A stretch of 64,000 bases of DNA from Pollenia angustigena. Its lineage: Eukaryota > Arthropoda > Insecta > Diptera > Polleniidae. Where the stretch lies: the NCBI GenBank assembly GCA_930367215.1, contig OV884060.1, positions 95,008,151 through 95,072,150 on the forward strand. Reading direction: 5' to 3'. Within the stretch, counting starts at the first letter, position 1, and every line of letters starts with the position of its first letter. Under the pieces are notes generated by a model, which worked only from the letters and a program-made list of their open reading frames with translations, did not search any database and had not been told where the DNA came from. The position numbers and the translations under genes are program-made. Positions 54,545 through 64,000 of the stretch are shown in pieces.

Positions 54545-56485
54545 AAGAAAATAACTCAAATAGTTGTTTTTTAAACTGTAGAGTGTTTCTTATATCTTTA
54601 ATACTTCTGGGTAGTATGTTCCAAAGCCGTATGACATTAATATAAAATTGCCACTCCGAAACTTAAGTGCGATTCATAAACTGAACTAGATTCTTTGTTC
54701 GATTAAGACGGCCAAAACTCAGTCTATTATATAAGTACGCAGGTTTACGGGAGTTAATCATTTTTTGTAAGTTTATTAATGATCTTATTTTCAATAATGA
54801 TCAAACCTTCTAAGTCCATACCAGTGTTGCCAAAACTTGGTGACCAAAAATGGCTAAATTTATGGAAAAAATGGCTAAAAATGGGGTAAAAAATGGCTTA
54901 AAGCTTTTTTAAATAAAAACATATTAAAATTCAATAACAAAACAGAAATAATTTATTTAAAGTTGTTTACGATAAAATTGTGAGTTAAGATCAATTTGTT
55001 AAATAAGAATAAACGTAAATTAATATTAAAAAATTAAATCATCGAAAAATTCGATGTCGTTATTGTTCATCTCATAGGAATCACTCATTAGTTTCAAATA
55101 ATCATTAGTTTTAAATAATTTGAAGGTAGATCATAATCACGACCACATTTACCCAACCTTTTAAGTCCAGATCTACAATAAAAAACAAGTAAGAAAATGG
55201 ACAGCCAGCCAGCCGGACAAACACCTTAATACAATATTTTAAGGTGTGACAGACATCAGCACAAACGCAAAGTACCCTCTCCAATATTTACGTAATTGAT
55301 AAAATCGAATTAACGGTTTCTTAATGTAACCTATTTCTCAAATTACTTTTATCGATGTTTACTTGGCTAAACACCCACTCTACTTCAGCATTAGACCATG
55401 GAAGTGAGAGCAACTTTATAGTCAATTCTAAAATTTCTAAAACAATTTTGTTACCGCCTGCATCCCTTTATTGAAATACTTGTAACCAGAACTATTAATT
55501 TTATAAAATTAATAGTGGAATACTGTTCCTTTATTTCGAGAGATGTTCCAGCGTCATAGTTTATAGCGATTTTCAACATTTGTAAAAGTTATGATTTAAA
55601 TTAAACGCGTTTTAATTGTTCAAAATGTTTATTTTACTTTTATAAATTTGTATAACAAAATAAAAATTATTCTTTTAAAAGAAAAACGACAAAAAAAATT
55701 GTATGGCTAAACAAGTTGAAAAATGGCTAAAAAACTGGGTAATGGCTAAACTCATTTTTTAATGGCTAAACAGGGTGAAAAATGGCTAAATCTAGCCACT
55801 AAATGACTAAATTGGCAACACTGTTCCATACACATATCTTGAATTGTTGTTAAAAATTACATTAAGTCTCCGTTTACTTTCTGTGTCACAGGAGGAGAAA
55901 ATTTCGCATCCATATAATAAAGTTGGAATAAGGCATGTTCTTGCAAGTGATAGTCTGGTTTTAAACGGGGTACAATATTGTGTAGACCAAATGGTTCTAA
56001 GCATTGAATATGTTCTTTCATCAGTCAAACGTCCGTCATTAACTTCCCTTTTTAAATCTTCAACTACATCAGTTAATGCAGTAATGCAACTATTCTTTGC
56101 ATGAAAACGAGATTGTCGATCGCTAAGTTATCTCTTATATACAGTGCAATTTGATTATGCAGAATTCTTTCCATAGGCTTTGATAGATAGGGTAAAATCG
56201 CGATTGGTCGAAAATCGTTGCTTGTTGTGATAATTTTATTAAAAATATGAGTTATCAGTGGAAGAATTGATGGAAGTAACATCTTAACAAACAAAGGATG
56301 TATACCATCAACACCCATAGCATTCGGTTTTATTGAAACACAGCTTGTGTAGACGTCAATCTGGGTAACACAGTTAAAAGAGAAATGATTTAAAGGAAGA
56401 TGATTTATACGATAATCATCATAGAACTCATTATTTGCTTCTGGCGTATTAATGTTTACAAACTTCTCATTTATCTCATCAGGGT
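54545..56485 (-). pseudogene. Fragment of a CR1-like LINE ORF2
   Basis: Minus-strand pieces are homologous to the intact ORF at 33109-36030: VGVDGIHPLFVKMLLPSILP and RPIAILPYLSKPMERILHNQ (about 56320-56130), RTIWSTQYCTPFKTRLSLAR plus LIPTLLYGCEIFSSCD (about 56010-55880), and C-terminal WNILP-like sequence near 54600-54650. There is a large internal deletion of the RT palm and many frame changes. A 1-kb hAT-like element (54822-55823) interrupts it. The copy is 5'-truncated near 56485. Confidence 0.75.
54822..55823. mobile_element. 1,002-bp hAT-like MITE with AATGGCTAAA repeats
   Basis: CAGTGTTGCCAAAACTTGG at the left faces AAATTGGCAACACTG at the right. The flanks GTCCATAC (54814-54821) and TTCCATAC (55824-55831) agree at seven of eight positions. 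AAAAATGGCTAAA is repeated at least three times near the left end and five times near the right end. There is no coding sequence. Confidence 0.75.
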
Positions 56486-57516
56486 TTGGTCAAAAAAAAA
56501 AAATAAACTTTTTATGGTTCTGTTTTTTAATTTGGGGATTTTTGGGGATTATTTTTCATTTTTTGGACACAAGGAAAAAAGCACCTGGCAGCCCTGGTGG
56601 AGTCAACAAAAAATATTTCTAACTCCGACTCTATCCGCTGAAATTTTCTAAGTTCGATTCCGACTCCTACTCTATCTAACCTTAATGCTAAATGTATATG
56701 AGACTGGTGCTTATTTGACTTTAAATTCTTTTTTTAATGCAGTACATTATAAATGGTTAAATACAGCAAGAAAATTGTTCTGTACAAATTTTGAATTGAC
56801 ATATTAATTCTCACACGAATTGAGCTTTAATGTAGTTATTATTGAGAAATTTTCCAAAATAAAATTTTTTAAAGCTTTTTAAAAAAAGTGTAGGCTCATT
56901 TTAAAGAAGAACGTTTTTTTGCCAAATACTAACTTAAAAATTGTGGTTCTTCTTTAAAACAAATTTTTAATAATTTTTTTTGCTAGTACATAAATTAAAT
57001 CAAATTTTTTTGGTAAAATTTCAATAAAAATTAGGACAAGTTTAGCGACCTCTAGCAGCGGCGAAACACATTTAACCATAAAAAAAGTTCTTCCGACATT
57101 TCATTTATTTAGATATATTTAGATACATTGGAACAACATTGTTTCACCTTAGTTTTGTATATGGAACAAAGTACTGTGCGACGTGTTGGTTTATCTAACC
57201 CATTGTTAGCCGTCAAAACAATATGAGCATTTAGTTTCCCTGATTATTTGCCGCATACGAACATGGTTGAACACATTTCCTAGCTTTATTCCCAAACCGG
57301 TTATGATAATAACAAAACCATTCTTCTGATTCAGATTTAATGTTTCTAGATCTGATTCTACTGCGACTAGAAAATCTGGTACGAAAACATTCCATAGAAT
57401 TTTTAACTTCTGAAATTTCTTACGACAACTTATTAAACACATTGCAGAAGTAACTTTTACAAAATTTTCTACAACTGTATCTATATTTAAATGCTTTGGA
57501 ATAGAATGACCTGTAG
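56486..57516. other. Non-coding spacer
   Basis: No recognised gene. A minus-strand frame of 106 codons (57526-57206) is open but overlaps the adjoining element end and shows no family features; it is probably fortuitous. Confidence 0.45.
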
Positions 57517-58707
57517 TGCGATTCACTAATTTTTATAACGATAATCGAATCGTTAAAATAAGTATAACGAAAATTTATCGAATATGCTATTCAGTAAAAT
57601 TTTTAACGATATTCGCTGTCGTTTAAAGTCAGCTGTTACTTTAAGCAATTTTTTTGTCGTTAGTTTAGTGACAATAATTTAGGTTTTGTTTATTAATTCG
57701 ATAAAAAGTTGTTTATGTTTAAAATAGCTTACATACATACAAAGATATATTTATATATATATGTATGAACAAAAACCAAATATTAAATTTAAAATATACA
57801 AAAAAGCAAGTTAACAACAAAAACAAAATTCTAAATGTGAAATTTAAAAAAAATATATAAAAACCACAAATTAACCCTTTGCCTTACTCATGAGTCTGGC
57901 CAGACCTTTTTCAATGCATTTTGAATGAAAAACATGTGTAAAAAGGGGGGTTAAGAACAATTTCATTTGTTTTTATTTTATTCTCTTTTGTGCTTTTCGT
58001 TTTTATTTTAACATTTTGTAGACAGAGATGTTACAATAAAAACAGCTGTTTACTATCGTTAAAAAAATTACAGAATCACACTATCGTTACTGCAAGTGAA
58101 TATATTTGTCGACAAATATTACGATTGTCGGATCGTTAAAATAAATATAACGAAAATTTATCGAATATGCTATTCAGTAAAATTTTGAACGATATTCGCT
58201 GTCGTTTAAAGTCAGCTGTTATTTTAAGCAATTTTTTGTCGTTATTTTAGCGAAAGTAATTTAGGTTGTGTTTATTTAATCGATAAAATGTTTTTTATGT
58301 TTAAAATAGCTTAAATACATACACAAATTTATTCATATGTATGAACAAAAACAAAATCCTAAATTTAAAATTTACAAAAAAGCATATTAAGAACAAAAAT
58401 CTAAATGTAAAATTCACAAAAAAAATATGAAAACCACAAATTAACCTTTCGTATTACTCATGAGTCTCTCCAGACCCTTTTCAATGCATTTTGAATGAAA
58501 CAGCATGTGTAACATGGGGGGTTAAGAACAATTTAATTTGTTTTTATTTTATTCTCTTTTGTGCTTTTCGTTTACATGTTACAAAAAAAAACTGGTATTT
58601 ACTATCGTTAAAATAAAGTTACAGAATCACACAATAGTTACTGCAAGCGAAAATATATATCGGCAAATATAACTATTGTCGGTTCGTTAAAAGTTAGTAA
58701 ATCGCAC
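57517..58707. mobile_element. TIR element with an internal 583-bp tandem duplication
   Basis: GTGCGATTCACTAA at the left is inverted as TTAGTAAATCGCAC at the right. CGTTAAAATAAGTATAACG (57551) and CGTTAAAATAAATATAACG (58134) start two copies of a unit about 583 bp long. These share ACGATATTCGCTGTCGTTTA and CATGAGTCTSKCCAGACC-type sequence and are clearly diverged. No transposase is present. Confidence 0.6.
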
Positions 58708-59224
58708 CACTGGTTCTATAGTATAAATATCAGTTTTATTAGATACCTATCATAATATGCTAGGAACACAACTGGGACGAACGACGAATTTTTAGCCGCG
58801 AATATTCGTCGACAAAAATGAAACATATTTGTGTATATGAAAATACACACAATCAAAGCGTCGGACGAAATTCGTCAGACGCGGCGACTTTGAAATAGAT
58901 TTATTTCTATTTCATTCGCCGGCGAACGACGAACAAATCAGTACCGGGTAGCCATATTGTTTCAAAATGATAAGTGTTTTAGTAAATAAAGTTACTTTTA
59001 ACTTTAGAAATTGTAAAATTTTAACTTAATATCATTTAAATTACAAATTGAAAAAAAATTAACCATTAATAAGTATTTTAGTTAAGATGTTGTAAATGTT
59101 TTTTTTTTTGTGAAATATTTTTTGTTCATATGGTAACACTATTTCTTGTTTATACAAAATATTTTATTTACATTTCAACCACAAAGTACAATTTAACTTT
59201 TTTAACACAAAAATACTATAAAAT
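58708..59224. other. Non-coding spacer upstream of the MADF gene
   Basis: CGACGAACGACGAA-type motifs occur near 58780 and inverted or direct near 58855-58940, perhaps element ends. The last 200 bases are AT-rich. No gene is seen. Confidence 0.4.
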
Positions 59225-60022
59225 ATGGATATAAGTGAAATAATTATTGAAAATGTGAAACAGAGTGAGCTTTTATACAATCTTGCATCAAAAGAGTATA
59301 AAAATGTCCAAAAAAAAAAATGAAATTTGGGAGAATATAGGTGGATTGGTAAATTTGTCCGGTAAGAACCATTGAAGTATTTTAACTTACACATATTTTA
59401 ATCCCAACTTTAATAATTAGGTGATGCTTGTAGAAAACGTTGGAAAGGACTCCGGGATACCTATAAAAGACGTAAAAGAGTGGCTAAGCTTGCTTCTGGT
59501 AGTGGCGCACCAAGTCCAGCTAAAAAATGGAAATACATGGAGTCGCTTCAATTTTTAGACGACTATAAAGATGCAAGACCGTAAGTAGGTTTTGCAAATA
59601 CATATCATGTTTCTTATACAGTTTTACTATTTTGATTTGAATAGAACAATTGGAAGTGTTGAAGACAGTGAAGATTTGGAATTTCTCTTTGATTGTTCGT
59701 CTTCCACCGTCCTAAATGAATACGAATGTACAGATGAGAGTACTGGTCAATCAAATGAAGCTCGCCCAAAAAAATACACAAAAAAACATGCGGATGCTGA
59801 AGTAACCTCAGTTTTTAGGTAAGTTATGAAGGAATGTGCCGATTCGGTTAAAGAACTTGTATCGGCAAATTCAAATGAAACAAGCCGTGATTCAACAACA
59901 ATGCTTTTTGAAAGCTTAGCCAAAAAACTTTTGGTGGCAAATTTGCCACAGTTCGTTGTATCCAGAATTGAATCTAAGGTGGTAAATTTAGTATATGGGG
60001 AAATTGCCCAAAACATGAATTA
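59225..60022 (+). pseudogene. MADF-domain protein gene, three exons, two breaks
   Basis: Exon 1 (59225-59359) opens MDISEIIIENVKQSELLYNL; exon 2 is about 59421-59580 (DACRKRWKGLRDTYKRRKR, KKWKYMESLQFLDDY); exon 3 is 59645-60022. Both introns have GTAAG...TAG borders. The WxxI...CRxRWKxLRDxYxR...W pattern is the MADF (Adf1-type) DNA-binding domain. The C-terminus (LFESLAKKLL ... VVNLVYGEI) occupies the place of a BESS motif. An eleven-A run at 59310-59320 shifts the frame, and an in-frame TAA at 59821-59823 interrupts exon 3. Such proteins are common host factors in flies and also accompany PIF/Harbinger transposons; no transposase is near. Either a recent pseudogene or sequence errors. Confidence 0.65.
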
Positions 60023-60415
60023 ATTTTTTTGGTGAAATTTAATTAAATATTTGTTTTTGTTCTTTTTGTATACGAGTAGCATAAAATCAAAACCTTTTAC
60101 ATTATATTTTTTTTTTTAAACTCAAAATTTCGCGATAAAACTAGATTTAAGTAATGCTAACACTGTTTAATAAGCTGTGCAGTTGTTTTAAAGATAAACA
60201 TTTTGTAAAATTTTGTTTATTAAAAAACAATGCAAAATTAAAATTCATTAATTTGTCAATGTGAGTAAAATAAAAAGTTAAGACGTATTTTAATTATTGG
60301 TTTGTTTTGTTTGGAACATTTTTTTATTCATGTAGAAAATTATTAATAGGAAATTAATTAAAATTTTTCATGATCTTTAAAACAACTACACAGATTATAA
60401 AACAGTCTTATGCGA
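60023..60415. other. Non-coding spacer
   Basis: AT-rich sequence downstream of the MADF gene with a T-run near 60105-60117. No feature recognised. Confidence 0.5.
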
Positions 60416-60768
60416 CCCATACACGTTTCAATTCAATTGCCAACTGAGTCTTTGCCAATTGATTAGTTTGGCAGTTGTCGAATTGGTTGAAGAAAAATCA
60501 AAAGATTTTGATTTTTCCAAATTGGATACTGAGTCTTTCAATTCGAATGTACTGTGTGTGCTCCAGTCACTTGGTCATCTGTAAAAATTTATGTTTGTAG
60601 TTTACTTTTGCAAAAAAAAGTGAAGTATTTTTAAAATTGTCTTTAAGTTCATTAAATTTTAAATTGAATGAAAATCTTTCAATTTAGTTTATGAAGTATA
60701 TATGTATGTGGCCAAGAATCAATTCAGTTGAAAGATTCAATTGGCAATTGAATTGAAACGTGTATGGG
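60416..60768. mobile_element. 353-bp MITE with CCCATACACG ends
   Basis: CCCATACACGTTTCAATTCA at 60416 is perfectly inverted at the right end (TGAATTGAAACGTGTATGGG, to 60768), and the arms extend about 28 bp. GAGTCTTT boxes recur within the left half. No coding sequence. Confidence 0.65.
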
Positions 60769-60888
60769 GTGATTTAGCATAACTTAAAGTTACTTTTATC
60801 GCGGTAGTTTGAGCTCCAAATTGTTCCTACCTAAAAGGTGACAAATATGTTTAAGCTTGTGATATAGTAAGGTTGTTCACGTCACTTG

Positions 60889-60924
60889 TCAGTTTCGAGC
60901 CAGCTCTTGACGAGTACGGACGTG
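60889..60924 (+). promoter_or_regulatory. Internal promoter of the Jockey-clade LINE (Inr + DPE)
   Basis: TCAGTT at 60889-60894 matches the fly initiator, with the A at 60891 as +1. GGACGTG at 60918-60924 matches the downstream promoter element at +28 to +34, the required spacing. No TATA box is seen. This layout is the known internal promoter type of Jockey, F and I elements, and marks the likely 5' end of the element near 60889. Confidence 0.7.
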
Positions 60925-61065
60925 TATCAGTGAGTAAGAAAAATAAAAAAAAAAAATAAAAAAAATTCGAAGTGAAAAAAATATTTGTAATAGGTGAAAA
61001 AAAAAAAATATTTGTAATAGCTAAAAAAAAAGAACAGTTACAAAGGTGCCCGAAGAGATTTGTGA

Positions 61066-62640
61066 ATGAGCCTCACAAATACTCCCAATAAGGATAGTAG
61101 GCCCAGCACAAATAGCAGAAATGCGTATATTGTGGTAAGCTCCCCGAGCGTGAGCAATGAAAACATTCGATACCCAGAATTAAATAAAAATTATTTAAGT
61201 GCAAAAATTGCCAGCGCAACTGGTTTTCCATACAGCAATTTAAGTGCAAGTGTGCCCAACCTGAGCAAGTGTGTTGATCCGACCGTAAATGTGGTTCAAA
61301 GTGTGAAGTCGTCTGACCAGAGGTATAATAACGAAAAACCTGGAACATCACGATTAGCATTAATAAATACAGGAGCTGTGCCAAAAAGTACTAAAGTGCA
61401 AACAGGCATGGACAGATATATTACAATAACTAAGAGAAAGGCTAGCCCTAGGTCCACCCAACAGGAACGCATGGCCAAACAATACAAAGGCTCTAACGTA
61501 GTCTCTTTGCCAACAAATGGTAACAGATTCTCTGTACTATCCATACCTGACGATGAAGAAGCAGAATCAGCACATGGAACAGCCACTAAAGAAGTTAAAC
61601 CGCCCCCTATCTATCTGCGGGAGCAAACATCAAATAGCATAGTCAACATGTTGATTCAACTGGTAGGTAAGAATAATTTCTACATCGTTTCTATACGACG
61701 CGGGCAAATTCAAGAAACCAAAATTCAAGCCAGTACAGAAACGAACTTTCGTATTATATCAAGACACCTGGACGCAGAAAATAAAAGTTACTATACATAT
61801 CAATTAAAAAGTGCCAAGGGATTGATTATTGTCATAAAAGGCATAGATAGTTCTGTTCCTACAGAGGAAATAAAATCTGCCATAGAGATAGAGGGGTATG
61901 AGGTAAAATCTGTTCATAACATTTTGAACAGGAATAAAGTTCCTCAACCAATGCACCGCGTTGAAATATCGTTTGATTCATCGGTTCTCAAAACCAAAAA
62001 TTCAGTTCATCCCATATACAACTTGCGCTACCTACTCAACAGAAGAATAACTGTTGAGGAGCCATTAAAACGAAAGGGTCCCTCCCAATGCACAAACTGT
62101 CAGGAATATGGGCATACAAAATCATATTGTAAATTGCCTCACGTATGTGTGGTTTGTGGCGACGCTCATAAAACCGCCGAATGTAATCGTTCTAAAGCTG
62201 ACCCGAATGTTAAGAAATGCAGCAACTGTGGCGAAAATCACACGGCAAACTATAGGGGTTGTAGAGTCTTCTTGCATTTAAAAAAACCTGCTTTAGTTCA
62301 AAAATATACTCACTCCCAATATGGTCCGTCACATGCGCCCAGCCAAGCCGCTGGCTCTATTGCTAGTACTTCACAAACAAACAATCAAAACCAATCATAT
62401 GCCCAAGTCTTAAAAGGAAACCCTAATGCGAAAAATCCCCCGAGTACTTCTAACGCAAAGCAACCTCCAAACGCTAATGTTCCTAGGGAAGGTCTACAAA
62501 TGCCTTCTGGAAATGTGCCTACCTCAATTGAAAATTTAATTCAAACTATGAATAACTTCATGGTCACTATGCAGAACATGTTTCAGGAAATGATGCGAAA
62601 CCAGAACATGCTCCTGCAAGTTCTACTCAACAAAAAATGA
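61066..62640 (+). CDS. Jockey-clade LINE gag (ORF1) with three zinc knuckles
   Basis: 524 residues, open throughout. It packages element RNA and, in this clade, can direct targeting. The N-terminal 180 residues are polar and low in complexity. A conserved region follows, PPPIYLREQTSNSIVNMLIQ, YTYQLKSAKGLIIVIKGIDS and NRNKVPQPMHRVEI, corresponding to the Jockey gag RNA-binding domain. Three CCHC-type knuckles lie at about 342-396: CTNCQEYGHTKSYC, CVVCGDAHKTAEC and CSNCGENHTANYRGC. The C-terminal 110 residues are Asn/Gln/Ser/Pro-rich and end in a Met/Gln-rich helix (TMNNFMVTMQNMFQEMMRNQ). The start ATG lies 175 bases from the inferred transcription start. The stop overlaps the ORF2 ATG. Confidence 0.92.
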   Translation: MSLTNTPNKDSRPSTNSRNAYIVVSSPSVSNENIRYPELNKNYLSAKIASATGFPYSNLSASVPNLSKCVDPTVNVVQSVKSSDQRYNNEKPGTSRLALINTGAVPKSTKVQTGMDRYITITKRKASPRSTQQERMAKQYKGSNVVSLPTNGNRFSVLSIPDDEEAESAHGTATKEVKPPPIYLREQTSNSIVNMLIQLVGKNNFYIVSIRRGQIQETKIQASTETNFRIISRHLDAENKSYYTYQLKSAKGLIIVIKGIDSSVPTEEIKSAIEIEGYEVKSVHNILNRNKVPQPMHRVEISFDSSVLKTKNSVHPIYNLRYLLNRRITVEEPLKRKGPSQCTNCQEYGHTKSYCKLPHVCVVCGDAHKTAECNRSKADPNVKKCSNCGENHTANYRGCRVFLHLKKPALVQKYTHSQYGPSHAPSQAAGSIASTSQTNNQNQSYAQVLKGNPNAKNPPSTSNAKQPPNANVPREGLQMPSGNVPTSIENLIQTMNNFMVTMQNMFQEMMRNQNMLLQVLLNKK

Positions 62641-64000
62641 ACCAGTTAAAAATATGTTTCTGGAATGCAAACGGGTTATCCCAACATAAACACGAAGTTG
62701 CAAACTTTCTTCATAGGCATGAAATCGACGTACTTCTTGTCTCTGAAACACACTTTACTCATAAAAACTGCTTTAGGGTAAATGGATACCTTACGTATGA
62801 CACAAAACATCCCAGCGGACGAGCCTGTGGTGGCACAGCCATAATTGTGCACAAACACATCAGACACTTGCCATTGCCAGAGTACGAAGAAGATTGTATC
62901 CAGGCCACATCTATAAATCTTACTGATTTCAATCTAACGTTAACATCAGTTTATTGTCCCCCGAGGCACAAAATTTTAAACGATAAATTTCTCAACTTCT
63001 TCTCCACATTGGGCCAGAAATTCATTGCTGCTGGCGACTACAACGCTAAACATACATATTGGGGCTCCAGACTTATTAGTCCTAGAGGTAATCAGCTATA
63101 CAATACCGTAACTGCAAATAATTTTGATGTGGTATCGAGTGGTAAGCCTACCTATTGGCCAACCGACTTCAATAAGCTACCAGACCTTATTGACTTTGCT
63201 GTAATTAAAAACATCAAGCGCGATCAGGTACTTGTTAGTTCCTCCTATGATCTTTCGTCTGATCATTCACCTTCAATCCTCATTTTAAAAGGTAACTCTG
63301 ACGCTGCAGCTGCAAACTTTATTTCCTATCCAAACAGAAACACAAATTGGTTAAAGTATAAAATGTATGTGAGCTCTCACCTATCACAGTGCATTCCCCT
63401 AAAAAATTCATCTGACATCCAAATAGCTGTCGACCGATTTACAGAAGTCTTGGATACTGCAGCAAGAAATGCAACCCCAATCAAGCGGACAATTAAACGT
63501 GCTCCTTACAATACATCGACGGATATAGAGGCCCTTATCAGAGAAAAAAGGAAGTTAAGAAGACAATGGCAAAACAGTCGTTCCCCAACCACTAAGGCCC
63601 AACTACAATTATGCCTGACCACACTTCGCAACAAATTGAGACAGAACCACGAGTCCGCAATAGAAGGCTATCTAAACAGCCTAGACGCCACAAAAAACTC
63701 CAATTATAGCTTATGGAAGGCTGTACGGCATATGAAATGCCCTATAACCCAAGAATCTCCATTAAGACTGGAAAACCGCACTTGGGCCAAAAACACACAT
63801 GAAAAATTAAACGCTTTCGCGGGCCACCTTGAGAAAGTTTTCACGCCACATGATGCACATACTTGTTCCTGTCGTCCAATCATTCCTGATAAGGTAAACC
63901 ATCCATTAAAATTTAACATAACTCAAGTAAAATCTGCAATAGAAAAAGTGAATATAAGAAAATCTCCCGGACCTGACCGCATCACAGGGTCAATGATAAG
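62637..64000 (+). CDS. Jockey-clade LINE ORF2 (endonuclease, start of reverse transcriptase), runs off window
   Basis: Starts at the ATG at 62637 in an ATGA overlap with gag, implying reinitiation. The APE endonuclease covers about residues 1-225: LKICFWNANGL, VSETHF, SVYCPPRH, GDYNAKHTYWGS and SSDHSPSIL. All expected catalytic positions (N, E, D/N and D/H) are present. A linker follows (REKRKLRRQWQNSRSPTTKA), then the RT opening (RKSPGPDRITGSMI) at the window end. No stop codon occurs in the 454 codons present. Residues from about 230 onward are nearly identical to the copy at 27387-26686, which fixes its family. Confidence 0.92.
   Translation, partial: MNQLKICFWNANGLSQHKHEVANFLHRHEIDVLLVSETHFTHKNCFRVNGYLTYDTKHPSGRACGGTAIIVHKHIRHLPLPEYEEDCIQATSINLTDFNLTLTSVYCPPRHKILNDKFLNFFSTLGQKFIAAGDYNAKHTYWGSRLISPRGNQLYNTVTANNFDVVSSGKPTYWPTDFNKLPDLIDFAVIKNIKRDQVLVSSSYDLSSDHSPSILILKGNSDAAAANFISYPNRNTNWLKYKMYVSSHLSQCIPLKNSSDIQIAVDRFTEVLDTAARNATPIKRTIKRAPYNTSTDIEALIREKRKLRRQWQNSRSPTTKAQLQLCLTTLRNKLRQNHESAIEGYLNSLDATKNSNYSLWKAVRHMKCPITQESPLRLENRTWAKNTHEKLNAFAGHLEKVFTPHDAHTCSCRPIIPDKVNHPLKFNITQVKSAIEKVNIRKSPGPDRITGSMI

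Larger units (their letters stand above)
60889..64000 (+). mobile_element. Jockey-clade LINE, 5' part, apparently intact
   Basis: Contains the promoter, an A-rich leader (60925-61065), gag and the first 454 codons of ORF2, with no breaks seen up to the window end. It is the same family as the truncated copies at 11141-11572 and 25469-27426. The copy at 25469-27426 supplies the 3' portion that lies outside the window here. Confidence 0.88.

Noticed and set aside
57206..57526. A 106-codon minus-strand frame
   Set aside because: No recognisable domain, sits between repeats and overlaps an element end; probably fortuitous.

Overview
The window is eukaryotic, AT-rich and almost entirely made of transposable elements. 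The mix of element families points to a dipteran genome: Jockey-clade and CR1-like LINEs, a Polinton/Maverick, an IR/DR Tc1 element, many hAT-type elements with 8-bp target duplications, a Penelope-like remnant, a MADF-domain gene, and TATGTATG-type microsatellites. The general style resembles a higher fly, but the species cannot be told from the sequence. I see no ordinary single-copy host gene with confidence; the MADF gene near 59.2-60.0 kb is the only candidate.

Layout. 0-2.9 kb: a decayed LINE on the minus strand with ORF1 and a broken ORF2. 4.2-9.5 kb: two abutting terminal-inverted-repeat (TIR) elements that share one outer 8-bp target duplication, with smaller elements nested inside. 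11.05-32.87 kb: a large nest. A foldback-like DNA transposon with long inverted repeats was split by a Jockey LINE, a roughly 13.8-kb Polinton/Maverick and a second Jockey copy, and separately by a 3.2-kb hAT that itself carries a pogo-like fragment. 32.9-36.0 kb: a CR1-like LINE with one intact 973-codon endonuclease/reverse transcriptase ORF. 36.9-39.6 kb: a remnant of an unclassified transposon family (also present at 31.3-31.8 kb), followed by a complete Tc1 element with an intact DD34E transposase. 42.3-44.1 kb: TIR elements with 66-bp subterminal arrays. 44.1-49.3 kb: a Penelope scrap and a second, decayed Jockey-clade LINE split by a 1,526-bp hAT. 49.3-58.7 kb: non-autonomous TIR elements, a fragmentary CR1-like LINE and a long hairpin. 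59.2-60.0 kb: the MADF gene with two breaks. 60.9 kb to the window end: the 5' half of an apparently intact Jockey-clade LINE with a visible Inr+DPE promoter, gag, and the start of ORF2.

The most notable unit is the Polinton at 11.6-25.5 kb. It carries a virus-like gene set: protein-primed family B DNA polymerase, retrovirus-type integrase with chromodomain, A32-like packaging ATPase, double jelly-roll major capsid protein, penton-like minor capsid protein, adenain-type cysteine protease, two small capsid-associated candidates and two genes of unknown role. The polymerase, integrase, minor capsid gene and one unknown gene are broken. The major capsid protein, ATPase, protease and small structural candidates remain open. 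Its 1.6-kb TIRs each carry the same two small genes. Boundaries, protein families and breaks were read by eye; no database search or alignment software was used.
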